The position numbers and the translations under genes are program-made. Positions 44,510-54,376 of a DNA stretch of 64,000 nt are shown piece after piece. Under the pieces are notes generated by a model. It was not told the origin of the DNA. It saw only the letters and a list, made by a program, of their open reading frames with translations, and ran no database searches. Origin of the DNA: Macrothele yani (Eukaryota; Arthropoda; Arachnida; Araneae; Macrothelidae); NCBI GenBank assembly GCA_039090855.1, contig CM077011.1, positions 28,549,001 to 28,613,000 of the forward strand. Reading direction: 5' to 3'. Position 1 is the stretch's first letter. Each line of letters begins with the position of its first letter.

Positions 44510-44894
44510 ACGTACTGTAAAAATGGGTTACTTGAACCCGAATTTTCACTTGATATGTGCCTTTTGCTGTATTTTACCATTTAAAAAATTTAAAAATTCT
44601 GCTTTTAACCGATATCATCTAAAACTACAAGGTTATTTTGAAGTTATAGAGCAAATTTAATATTATATATTAAATACAAAGCACATGGCAATTTTTCAAA
44701 AAATGAGTCCAACTAACAATCACTTTTGGGTTACTTGGACCACGCCACATTTTCCTCTTAAAAACCATTGAGAAAGGCTTTGGGACCGCGTAGAACCGGG
44801 GTTGCTGCAGTAATAGATTTCTGATAAACTGCAAAACACAAAAAAATGTATAGGTAATCGAAAATAAACTTTTTTGTACATTTGAAACGAAATA

Positions 44895-46115
44895 CACTGA
44901 AGAGCAATTGAACTAGAGACAGCTGGCGTTATGCAAATGTCGCGCTGTGGGCGGCCCTGTAAACGGAAACGACATGACGTATGCAGCGATCCGACAATAT
45001 AAGGAGGGATGCGACGGGAATCAGTAAGAGTCGGACGCAGTATGGGTAAGACGAAGGATCTAAGCGCATTTGATCGTGGGCAAATTGTCGGGGCCCGACG
45101 AATGGGTCACTCCATCTCGGAAGTCGTGCAGGCACTGTGATTTTCACGAGCCACTGTGTCACGGGTGCATCGTGAGTACATCGAATCCGGTAAAACCATC
45201 CCTGCGAGGGCCAACTGCCGTGGACAACAGCGTGTGGATGAGCGGGGTCATCGTCGGCTAGCTCGCATTGTAAGAGCAGACAGACAGACCACAGTGCAAG
45301 AAATCACTCGGCAATTTAACGCTGGTGCACAAAAACGTATAAACAGCCACACCATCCAGAACCATCTCCTCGCTATGAGGTACAGAAGCCATCGTCCCAC
45401 GAGAGTAACGCTGCTGACCGCACATCACAGGGTACAAAGATTAGCATGGGCGCCGAAACATCAGCACTGGACCCTAGACACGTGGAAAAATGTTGCCTGG
45501 ACTGATGAGTCGAGATTCACGTTGGTACATGCGGATGGCAGGATACGAGTGCAGCGCAAACCACATGAAGCGATGGATCCTTCTTGCCGGCAGGGTACTC
45601 TTCAAGCTGGTGGGGGTGGCATTTTCGTCTGGGGACTGTTTACGTGGACTGAAATGGGACCCCTGGTACGTGTGACATCGTCCCTCACAGGTCAACGTTA
45701 CCGGGATATCCTGGACGACCATTTGCTCCCGTTTGTGCGTCTTCAACATCCCACTGGGGACCTCATCCTGCAACAAGACAATGCACCGTGCCATCGCTCC
45801 CAAACTGTATCCGAATGGTTGGATGAACACTCCACCGACGTGACCTCGCTTCCTTGGCCAGCTAGGTCACCTGACCTCAATCCCATCGAGCACATCTGGG
45901 ATGCCATCGAGAAAGACGTTCGAGGCTCTGACCCCCCTCCATCAAATCTTCGTGAACTGTGGGAGCTTGTTCAGGGGTCGTGGATCCGTATGGCTTCCCA
46001 ACGCTTCCCGGTGTCTTGTCGAGTCCATGCCGAGACGAATCGCCGCCGTCATCAGGGCGAAAGGTGGTGCTACATGTTACTAGACAGGTATCTCTAATTC
46101 AATTGCTCTTCAGTG
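44895..46115 (+). mobile_element. Complete Tc1-like element, young family (copy 1)
   Basis: Ends CACTGAAGAGCAATTGAA at 44895 and inverted at 46115, flanked by TA (44893-44894, 46116-46117). 1221 bp. A closely similar 1219-bp copy lies inverted at 51064-52282. Confidence 0.94.
45042..46083 (+). pseudogene. Tc1 transposase, full length, one nonsense and one frameshift
   Basis: Begins 'MGKTKDLSAFDRGQIVGARR' (ATG 45042). A TGA at 45138-45140 stands where copy 2 has Gly (QALGFSRA). Then a 300-codon open stretch: second helix-turn-helix, first Asp in 'AWTDESRFTL', second Asp in 'LQQDNAPCHRSQ', Glu in 'SPDLNPIEHIWDAI' (DD34E). An extra C near 46004 shifts the last ~25 residues; the original end 'CLVESMPRRIAAVIRAKGG' resumes to the TAG at 46081-46083. 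The catalytic core is complete and only two point lesions are visible, so it is among the youngest elements here. Tc1 transposases are ~340 residues; this is 347 codons. Confidence 0.92.
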
Positions 46116-46239
46116 TAGATTGTCATGGTAAAAATGAGGATATTATAATAATAATAACGAAACATAATAATCGCATAATGATTATAAATTTAGTAATTGA
46201 AATAGTGAAGGGAGTGAAAACAAACAAACCCTTTTGATT

Positions 46240-46640
46240 AATTTGGGAGAATCTATTTTCATTTTAATATCACACCATTTATAAAATAAAGTGTCCTCTT
46301 CTTTCGGCCATTTCCAGGTTTTTTGGTATAGGCTCTATACAGTCCACAATGGCACCGTCTGGACTAATATTGATTACCTTACCAGAAAATTATTTCCCAT
46401 TCCATAGAACAAGAACAAAATCCCCTTCTTCCAAATTTTTCAAGGGGAGTTCATCTGTTGTTTTTCTTTTATTGGAATAAATAACAGATAGATGGTTTTG
46501 TTGGCACCCTGAGTTCGGTAAATCTTCAATAAAGTAATCGTCACTGCTAGAAAAAATTAAATCACTTAAAAAACAGGTGTTTGCGAGTTACTTGGAACCA
46601 CTCTGGCGTCGTGGGATTAAGTAACCCTTTTCTTAGGATT
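46240..46640 (-). pseudogene. C-terminal domain of an unclassified transposon protein
   Basis: On the minus strand: 'SSDDYFIEDLPNSGCQQNHL', 'LEEGDFVLVLWNGK', a TAA, 'FSGKVINISPDGAIVDCIE', then after a frameshift 'TWKWPKEEDTLFYKWCDI'. A 'GDxVLVxWxGKxFxGxVxxI...KWPxxED' pattern is common at the C-terminus of several arthropod transposon proteins. I cannot name the superfamily. The catalytic part is not found, presumably deleted. Confidence 0.55.
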
Positions 46641-46877
46641 ATCTGCACACATTTTACAAAAAAATTTTTTTAGAGCAAACCTAACTTGTATCAGAAAGTT
46701 TATCACCGAATTTTTATCAAGAGATTGTAGTTATTGAAATGTTTACTTAGCAATGGTGTAACGTTAGCGAAAATTCGTGTACAGGTGAAAGTTTGCAGAG
46801 GACCAAAAAACAATTTTGCTAACAAACGGTATCAACTGAAATGCTACGTATTAGAGCATCACAGAACCTGTTTGAAT

Positions 46878-46903
46878 GTCCCTATACTATACAGTATAGG
46901 GAC
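46878..46903. repeat. Perfect palindrome at left edge of minisatellite
   Basis: 'gtccctatact', loop 'atac', then the exact reverse complement. Confidence 0.92.
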
Positions 46904-46909
46904 ACTCAC

Positions 46910-47207
46910 TATACATACTACACCCTTGACTTGGCACCTACTACACCTTGTACACCTACTACACCTTGGCACCTACTACACCTACTACACCTTGTACACC
47001 TACTACACTTTGGCGCCTACTACACCTACTATACCTTGGCACCTACTACACCTACTACACCTTGGCACCTACTACACTTACTACACCTTGGCACCTACTA
47101 CACCTTGTACACCTACTACACCTTGGCACCTACTACACCTTGGCACCAACTACACCTACTACACCTTGGCACCTACTACACCTACTACCCGTTGTACACC
47201 TACTACA
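46910..47207 (+). repeat. Minisatellite of 'cctactacac' / 'cttggcac' units
   Basis: About 300 bp of alternating 'acctactacac' and 'cttggcacctactacac' (9- and 17-bp building blocks). The frames through it encode Tyr-Thr-rich peptides only because of the repeat. Confidence 0.95.
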
Positions 47208-47252
47208 CCTTGTACTGTATAGTACAGTAGACTTGTACTATACAGTACAAGG
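47208..47252. repeat. Perfect 19-bp palindrome at right edge of minisatellite
   Basis: 'ccttgtactgtatagtaca', a 7-nt loop, then the exact reverse complement. Its 'ctgtatagt' core resembles the left palindrome. Confidence 0.95.
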
Positions 47253-47548
47253 CTGTCATCTAACTGAAAAACTATGAACTAAGTCTGTATTGCAGTCTGT
47301 ATTATGTTTCACATTGATTTAAAAAAAAAATTCTTTTGGGTTCAAGGTATACCTTAGTGTCCAAGTAACCCATATTGACGGTACGTCGTTTTTAAGAAAC
47401 AATAGTCTGTTACTACGTAAAGCGATAGCCGTGATGCGCCGTGCTCTGTAAAGAACAGAATTTTCATTGATTCGTGAATAATTTACCGTCGAAAGCACGA
47501 TTTTAATAATAAAAATGGACTATATATATACAATTTAAAACCCTTATA

Positions 47549-47593
47549 TACATTAGCACTTTCGAGGCAGCGGCTGCCTCATCATCAGATGGA
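47549..47593 (-). ncRNA. Hammerhead-ribozyme-like motif (PLE copy 1)
   Basis: On the minus strand: CUGAUGA core, one extra U, a perfect 7-bp stem II (GAGGCAG/CUGCCUC), GAAA, then AGUGCU (A-U and G-C pairs as a tiny stem III), cleavage-site-like UA, and AUGUA whose first three bases pair with the CAU before the core (stem I). The unpaired U between the core and stem II is non-canonical. PLEs are known to carry hammerhead motifs. Activity is not shown. Confidence 0.6.
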
Positions 47594-47800
47594 ATGAGAA
47601 AAGCACAGTTAATCAATATATAACATAGGCATGGTATGGTGTATTGTGGATAACATTAAAAGAATGACAGCCAATGATTTTCTACATGCCTCATATGAGT
47701 GCGTGTGCTGTTGACCCGATTGGGTTACAGAATAATTATGGCATACAAACAAGAACGGGGAATGGGGGAGGCACAATGAATTTTAATTTGTATTTTAAAT

Positions 47801-48283
47801 TTATAATTTAAAGTTTACGGAATTAAGGAGGGGTTTCCATGCATTATGTAGATCATATGGACTGTGGTCATTACAACATTGCATACCAGATGCCGCAATA
47901 TACACACTCTGTCCTATTATTAGATCACTAAGGTTACTGGGGGTATTGAGTATCCGTGCATTATTCCAGTCGAGGTTAAGGTTATCCAGGATTACTGATT
48001 TGGCCAGGGATGTACCACATATATCTGCTTTGATGCTATATTTGTGCTCTTTAATTCTCAGTCCAAGATTACGTTTGGTGGATCCTATGTAATTAGAGGT
48101 TAGTTGACCTGTAGTTACCTGAAGCAGTGGGATATTATAAATAACCCACTGCTTCAGTTTGCTGTTTTGTTCACGGCCTTTTCGAATTAATGAGAAGAGG
48201 TTTCGTGATCGGGAACCAAATTTCAAGTTATACGGTTTACAGAAATGTGATAAGGTTTTAGTTAATATAGGGTGATACTGCAT
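47801..48283 (-). pseudogene. GIY-YIG endonuclease module of a PLE
   Basis: 160-residue open frame, C-terminal piece of a Penelope-like polyprotein (reverse transcriptase + GIY-YIG nuclease). 'WVIYNIPLLQ' stands for the GIY strand and 'NYIGSTKRNLGLRIKEHKY' holds YIG and the catalytic Arg. The position of the usual catalytic Glu ('LESLYIYD' in the copies at 58.7 and 59.6 kb) reads 'IGQSVYIA', so the Glu seems to be replaced. The start is not authentic; the upstream reverse transcriptase is missing. Probably dead. Confidence 0.75.
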
Positions 48284-48300
48284 GGAGCCAATATATAACA

Positions 48301-48696
48301 GAATTTTCCTTTATAATTATATTTTTGAAGCGGATATTTGAGAAGAAGCCGATGACACCTCGGTTTTAAAAGAACTCAGTAATGAAGCTACATGTAAAAT
48401 CTTTGATTTAAGGCAAGTGTGCTAAAAAAGCCTAAAGCACATTTTTTCTTTCTGTCATATTGTGTGGACGACAAAATTGCCTTTATAATCTTTTTCTATG
48501 CAGCGGAAGTTAAGGAAAACGCTGACATCAGGGTTAAACGAAAAAAGCTCACTGAAGCAGCTGCATGTGAAACTTCAGGTGTTAGGCAGACTTGTCGGAA
48601 AAAGCCTGCAGTTTTGTGTATGAGAGGAGTGCGCGTTGGAAGACTACTATTCCCACTCTGAAATTATGCAGGTGATTGTTTGTCAGTTGCCCCCTC
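48301..48696. other. No gene recognised
   Basis: Intronic. A repeated phrase 'gaagctacatgtaaaatctt' / 'gcagctgcatgtgaaacttc' (48383 and 48559) hints at an old duplication. Confidence 0.4.
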
Positions 48697-48912
48697 CTTT
48701 TTTTAATTGATAGTTTAACGACCACCGTAAGCAATTCGGTCAGTTATAAGCAGTCGCCTGTCCCAAATTTAGGGACACTGGTTCCAGTGAAGGAAGAGAG
48801 CCAGTGTCGTACGACAAACACAATACCCATGCCTCACTGGGATTGGAACCCGGACCCATCACGAACGAATGGCCAGAAGCCAGCGCTTAGAACACTGCGC
48901 CACAGGGGCGGC
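48697..48912 (-). mobile_element. tRNA-derived SINE, family 1 (copy g)
   Basis: Minus strand GCCGCCCCTGTGGCGCAGTG head at 48912, degraded B box (GGTTCCAATCC), shared core, T-run (A-tail) near 48698. CAGTT-CC-like sequence flanks both ends. Confidence 0.88.
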
Positions 48913-51063
48913 GCAGTTCCGTTCCGTGCTGTACCCTATAAGATAAATATCAAAAGGCTAACTCCTTCTTCTTTTCTTGTAGTGAAGTAATGTAACAGGG
49001 GCTTCCATATTTATCAGAAGTGAGGTTCAGTAGCCAGTTTGAGAGATAAAGAATCACAATCATTTTCCTTCAATTCCCGCCATTTTGATGAGCTGGGCAA
49101 CGAACAGTCAAAGTGCGCTTTTTCTCACGCGTCCCTCCAAAGAGGGGGTGTTAGATTTATAGTTTCGTGGATGTGAGAAGAGGAGAACAGGACATTATTG
49201 TTTTCAGCCGTCCCAAGCAAGAGAGCAGGTTGTAAAATGGGCACCTTCCTGCGATTGAGTAAGAGAAGAGGGTGGCAGCGAGGGCAATAAAAGATCTTCG
49301 CGTTTTTCAGAGAGGAGGCATTTTAGCATGTGGCCAGACTCTCTAGGAATGCGTTGGTCTTCACTCTTCGGGGAAGGAGCAGTTTGGTAGGAGGTTTTCT
49401 CCGAGCGACAGAAGAAGGAACTCGCTGACAGGAAATGGAGGAAACAAGGAGGCTGATGATTAGAGAGACAGAAGGTGATCCGAGGTGTTAATAAAACAAT
49501 GAAAGCACGAAAATGACGGACAGAAGTTTAGTGACATTCCCCGCAAAATCTGAATAAAAGTCTTCCTCACTGCAAGAGCAAAACTTAACTTTAGTCGATG
49601 TTTCCATATTTTATATTCAATTTATCTGCATCTGTCGGGAAAAATAATACGGGTTAAACCATATATACAGAACTTACAGCAAAGGAAACATCAAAGGAAC
49701 TCTCCACACAGGGCGTTGTAATATAAGTCAGCACCAAGCCCTGTAACAGTAACTCATTCTGTACTTTTTTAATCTCTGAAGACTGAACAGTTTATTTATC
49801 GCATTTAACGCCAGGATACATGTCACATCTCATATATTATTATGCAAATTTCTGAAACTGAACTGGATTTATGTCCAAAAATGTAAGAAAATGAATTTTC
49901 TGTGGTTTTCATTAGACATGTCGATTACTCCTGGTGGGATCTGAAATTGTGCTTGTTTCGGGATAGATTCTGGTACTGCCGTTCGCCACAATAATAAGAG
50001 ATTTTCAGTTCTGCACGAAAAAATCAAACGTTGGGGTGTTGTACCTGTAATCTAAAATGTTCAGCAATTTGCTGAATGAAACAGATCACAATTTGAAAGG
50101 CATATATGTAAGTACCTCTTGGAAAATAGCATTCCTCCCCTTGGCTCTGTTCGGTTTAGATAAGATACGCAGTACGTCTCTCCATCGTATCTGTGACATA
50201 GCTACATAGCTAGGTCACAGATACTTAAACTCTGCTTTATCATTGCATCCCCACGCAGTGAAAAGTTTGTCCTTGACTTTTATTACTTGTCATCGCAGAT
50301 GCTAAGGTTATTGGAACCTGAATGTGTTTCATTTGGAATGGGAGTTCACTATTTTATGTCAACGCCATATCACTTCAAGGAAGTAGAAACCGATCGTCCC
50401 ATTTTCTCCCAGTTGCGATCACGCATTCTATAGTGTGTTTTCCCAAATGTTTGACAGTTAAGCACGTTCCGTTGCAAAACCACATTGATATTTCAAAGGA
50501 ACATGGCGACGGTGCCAATTCTCAGTCGCAGTCTGTGCGGCGGCGTTACTTCTTGAGTCAATGAATTTTTACATTCCGTTGAGAATTTCATATTTTTTTT
50601 AACCGTGCAATAATTAAGTTTATCTATACAGGTAGAAATCATTTTTTGTTGTCCTGAAGCCAACACTATTCTTTCCAGTGTCTGCTTTACACTATGACTA
50701 CCACAAAATTTATCGGAATCATCATCTCTAATATTTTGTCCAGTCCTTTAGTGATTAATTCCCTGTTTAAAATACCGAGTAATTCAAAATGATTGATCCG
50801 ATTTCTTTAGATTATAGCTCCGTAAAAATCAAGGTAATAACAGTGTACCACACATTGAAATGAAGAAAAACGCACCGAGTTTACCAATGTAACCGCTAGA
50901 TGGCGCAGACCCACATGCAGTAGTATAAACTGAGCGCCACTCACCTAACTTTATTTTTTTATTTATTTATTAGAATTCTTTTTGCTGTACAATATCACAA
51001 TACAACACCCAAAAAAACGAACAATATGTCACATAATCTAAGGTTACTAATAACAAGAATATA
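48913..51063. other. Longest stretch without a recognised element
   Basis: 2.1 kb of intronic sequence. Noted only: 'ccgctagatggcgc' (CTCF-like) at 50893-50906 and a T-rich run at 50948-50974. No conserved protein or element ends were seen. Confidence 0.45.
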
Positions 51064-52282
51064 CACTGAAGAACAATTGAATTAGATATACCTGTCTAGT
51101 AACGTGTAGCACCACCTTTCGCCCTGATGACGGCGACGATTTCGTCTCGGTATGGACTCGACAAGACACCGGAAGCGTTGGGAAGCCATTCGGATCCACG
51201 ACCCCTGAACAAGCTCCCACAGTTCACGAAGATTTGATGGAGGGGGTCAGAGCCTCGAACATCTCTCTCGATGGTATCCCAGATGTGCTGGATGGGATTG
51301 AGGTCAGGTGACCTAGCTGGCCAAGGAAGCGAGGTCACGTCGGTGGAGTGTTCATCCAACCATTCGGATACAGTTTGGGAGCGATGGCACGGTGCATTGT
51401 CTTGTTGCAGGATGAGGTCCCCATTGGGATGTTGAAGACGCACAAACGGCAGCAAATGGCCGTCCAGGATATCCCGGTAACGTTGACCTGTGAGGGACGA
51501 TGTCACGCTTACCAGAGGTCCCATTTCAGTCCACGTAAACAGTCCCCAGACGAGAATGCCACCCCCACCAGCTTGAAGAGTACCCTGCTGGCAAGAAGGA
51601 TCCATCGCTTCATGTGGTTTGCGCCGTACTCGTATCCTGCCATCCGCATGTACCAACGTGAATCTCGACTCATCAGTCCAGGCAACATTTTTCCACGTGT
51701 CTAGGGTCCAGTGCTGATGTTTCGGCGCCCATGCTAATCTTTGTACCCTGTGATGTGCGGTCAGAAGCGTTACTCTCGTGGGACGATGGCTTCTGTACCT
51801 CATAGCGAGGAGATGGTTCTGGATGGTGTGGCTGTTTATACGTTTTTGTGCACCAGCGTTAAATTGCCGAGTGATTTCTTGCACTGTGGTCTGTCTGTCT
51901 GCTCTTACAATGCGAGCTAGCCGACGATGACCCCGCTCATCCACAGGCTGTTATCCACGGCAGTTGGCCCTCGCAGGGATGATTTTACCGGATTCGATGT
52001 ACTCACGGTGCATCCGTGACACATGGCTCGTGAAAATCCCAGTGCCTGCACGACTTCCGAGATGGAGTGACCCATTCGTCGGGCCCCGACAATTTGCCCA
52101 CGATCAAATGCGCTTAGATCTTTCGTCTTACCCATAGTGCGTCCGACTCTTACTGATTCTCGTCGGATCACTCCTTATTTTGTTGGATCGCTGCATACGT
52201 CATGTCGTTTCCGTTTACAGGGCAGCCCACAGCGCCATATTTGCATAACGCCAGCTGTCTCTAATTCAATTTCTCTTTAGTG
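51064..52282 (-). mobile_element. Complete Tc1-like element, young family (copy 2)
   Basis: Ends CACTGAAGAACAATTGAA (51064) and, inverted, CACTAAAGAGAAATTGAA (52282), flanked by TA (51062-51063, 52283-52284). Nearly the same length as the copy at 44895-46115 and clearly similar throughout. Confidence 0.94.
51096..52135 (-). pseudogene. Tc1 transposase copy 2, four lesions
   Basis: ATG at 52133-52135 ('MGKTKDLSAFDRGQIVGARR'). A 1-base deletion near 52022 shifts the frame after 'GFSRA'. Once back in the family frame there is a TAA near 51952 where copy 1 has Gln, followed by the 282-residue open stretch 'VDERGHRRLARIVRADRQTT' onward. First Asp 'AWTDESRFTL', second Asp 'LQQDNAPCHRSQ'; the Glu motif reads 'SPDLNPIQHIWDTI', so the catalytic Glu is now Gln. 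A lost C near 51240 and an extra A near 51140 offset each other. Its lesions differ from those of copy 1. Confidence 0.9.
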
Positions 52283-52284
52283 TA

Positions 52285-52724
52285 TAATACACCAATGAAA
52301 CCAAAATAAGACAATTTTCCAGTTTTTAACAATATAATTCCCATGTTACGAAGATAAATGTTCTGCCACGGAGAAACCTCAGGTAAGATTCCAGGCAGGT
52401 ACCAACGCTCGAACCACTAAATATCCGCCGCGCGTCGGATGGGCACGTTAAGCCGCCGATTCCGGGTACTGGCCACCCGGAAATAAATAAGGGCGTCATC
52501 CTCCCCCTTTCTACCTCGCTTCCGTGTCACTTTCCTATCGGGCACTCTAGCCCAAATCTCCTAGCTTCTTTAAGACCTGGGGTCAGATACTCCTTTCTTA
52601 AAATCCTGTACATATGGTCTGATCTGATCTAAACTCAGTGTGTTCTGTACGGTTTCTCGTGCAAAGATTTACGGCCTTCCATTTTCTAGGAACAAACAGT
52701 AAAAAGACACTCGTATTTAGATAT
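52285..52724. other. Unassigned; possible SINE-like remnant
   Basis: 'gcgtcggatgggcacgttaa' and 'caacgctcgaaccacta' (a reversed B-box-like stretch) at about 52400-52460 suggest a polymerase III-type remnant, but no full structure is visible. Confidence 0.35.
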
Positions 52725-53110
52725 GTTGGAGATATGGATATTTCCGCTATTTAATGAAGATTCACGCGACTACATCTTTCAGCTCGATAGAACACCGCCA
52801 CATTGGCATCTGGATGTTCGCCGTTGCCTAAACGAATAGCTTCCTAACCGCTGGATTGGTCGCTTTGGACACGACTACAAGGCACTCTACAGGTGGCCCG
52901 CAAGGTATCCGGACTTGACCCCTTGCGACTTTTTCTTATGGGGGGTACATTAAGGATAATGTACATGTGCCAACCATTGCCCACAACACTAGATGAACTC
53001 AAAGTTCGCATGCATAGTGCTCTGCAGTCGTTAACAACAGACATGCTTGATCATGTATGGCAGGAATTTAGTTTACGCCTCGACGTAGTTCGGAAGTCAC
53101 ATAGAACATT
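52725..53110 (+). pseudogene. IS630/Tc1/mariner-type transposase, C-terminal fragment
   Basis: Reads 'IFQLDRTPPHWHLDVRRCLN' (second catalytic Asp), 'PNRWIGRFG', 'WPARYPDLTPCDFFLWG' (third acidic motif), then a frameshift and 'MCQPLPTTLDELKVRMHSAL', 'VWQEFSLRLDVV', 'SHIEHL'-like end. This order is typical of a widespread arthropod DDE transposase. No ends or N-terminal part found. Confidence 0.78.
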
Positions 53111-53249
53111 TATAAGGCATGAAAACAAAAATTTGGGCAGTTTTTTCTTTACTCTATGTACATCTAATAGCTGCATATTTAACAAGAAACATGACACCGA
53201 ATTTTCGGGTGTAATAAGCACGTCATTTGAATCCGTTCTGAGGCAAATT

Positions 53250-54376
53250 AAATTTATTAAAGTATTCAAAGTCAATGAAACCGGTATGGAAAACAATAGA
53301 TCTGACGAAAGAAAGAAGATTTTCAATCGGGTTTTTAATTCCTCAGATATTGCTGTAAACGGAATCGTGAGCTTACGAACTCTTAGAAACAGGGATATCG
53401 ACAAAAATAAGATGTGACTTTACGTCCCCTGGTGGGAAAACCATGCATTATTTTAGGAAGAAAGTATTCTCAAAAGTTTAATCCATATAAGCGGTATCGG
53501 TCCAAGAAAAAAAAAATTAGTCGAGTTTTCAGGAGCCCAGATTTTGCTACAAATACACCAGGAGCAGAAATTAACACATATGACCCCTGGTGGCTAAACC
53601 ATTCTTTACCAAACATTAGAAATTATGTGAAAAATATTTTCCATCAGGTCTTGTATGCGATACAGGAAGAATTTTTCAAATCAGAGCTTTAGCAGCAGAA
53701 ATAACGCATAAAACGCAATTTACCATTGTGCCCCCTAGCGGAAAGTATGATTTACTTGAAAATTTTGAATTTATAGAAAAAACATTTCTCATCGAAAACA
53801 CTATCCAACAAAGAAGGAATTTTTCAAATAGTACTCTTAGAAGTAGAGATATTGGCAAAAATAAGATATACATCTACACCCCCTGGCGTAGAAACCATGC
53901 ATTTTTTCAAGAAGAAAATTTTCCTAAAAGGTTTGTCGACATGAGTAGTATCGGTCAACAAACGACTTTTTTTTCAATCGTGATTTTAGAAGCTCATATT
54001 TTGCTGCAAATACAACAGAAGCGGAAATTAAGACTTACGCCACCTGGTGGCCAAACCACTTCTTACAAAAATTTGAAATTATGTGCAAACGATTTCCCAT
54101 CAGGAGCTGTATACGGTGCAGAAGAATTTTTCAAATCGGAGATTTAGAAGCAAAGATATAGGGGGAAACGCAATTTACATTTACGCCCCCTAGCGAAAAA
54201 AAAAACAAAACAAAATAAAGGATCATCATTTGCATATTTCAAGCTTCCGAATGCAAAAAGAATTTTTCAAATCGGAATAATAGTTGCAGAGAGATCGTGG
54301 GCACAGACGAACGGACGGACAAACCGATAACAGAAGCTCGATCTTTTTTTACAAAAGACGTGCTAAAAACACATAC
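53250..54376 (-). repeat. Satellite-bearing element in reverse, ~6 monomers, with fixed hairpin end
   Basis: Monomers appear reversed ('acgtcccctggtggg' 53424, 'gacccctggtggctaa' 53581, 'tgccccctagcggaa' 53729, 'accccctggcgtag' 53877, 'acgccacctggtggcc' 54037, 'acgccccctagcg' 54182). The right end is 'cgatctttttttacaaaaga' then 'cgtgctaaaaacac', the mirror of 26338. The left limit is ragged. Confidence 0.85.

Larger units (their letters stand above)
44510..47386 (-). mobile_element. Unclassified DNA transposon with ~28-bp ends, interrupted by a Tc1
   Basis: ACGTACTGTAAAAATGGGTT (44510) and, inverted from 47386, ACGTACCGTCAATATGGGTT begin matching ends that continue ACTTGRAC (24 of 28 bases). 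The 'GGGTTACTTGGACC' motif recurs subterminally near 44728, 46585 (as 'agttacttggaacc') and 46614 (inverted). A Tc1 fills 44895-46115. A decayed reading frame (46240-46640, minus) and a palindrome-bracketed minisatellite (46878-47252) lie in the rest. I could not settle the target duplication because GTAC is palindromic. Confidence 0.65.
47490..48300 (-). mobile_element. Penelope-like element (PLE) 3' fragment
   Basis: Contains a GIY-YIG endonuclease module (47801-48283) and, downstream of it on the minus strand, a hammerhead-like motif (47549-47593). The reverse transcriptase is absent. Limits are approximate. Confidence 0.75.

Noticed and set aside
45042..46083. Domesticated Tc1-derived host gene
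   Set aside because: Terminal repeats and TA duplications are intact and the frame is broken twice, which is what a recently dead transposon shows.
46734..47277. Three overlapping Tyr-Thr-rich open frames
   Set aside because: They are the three reading frames of the 'cctactacac' minisatellite; none has a conserved domain.
48419..48661. 80-residue frame starting with a hydrophobic segment
   Set aside because: No homology recognised, the start is in an old duplicated phrase, and there are no splice signals linking it to a gene.
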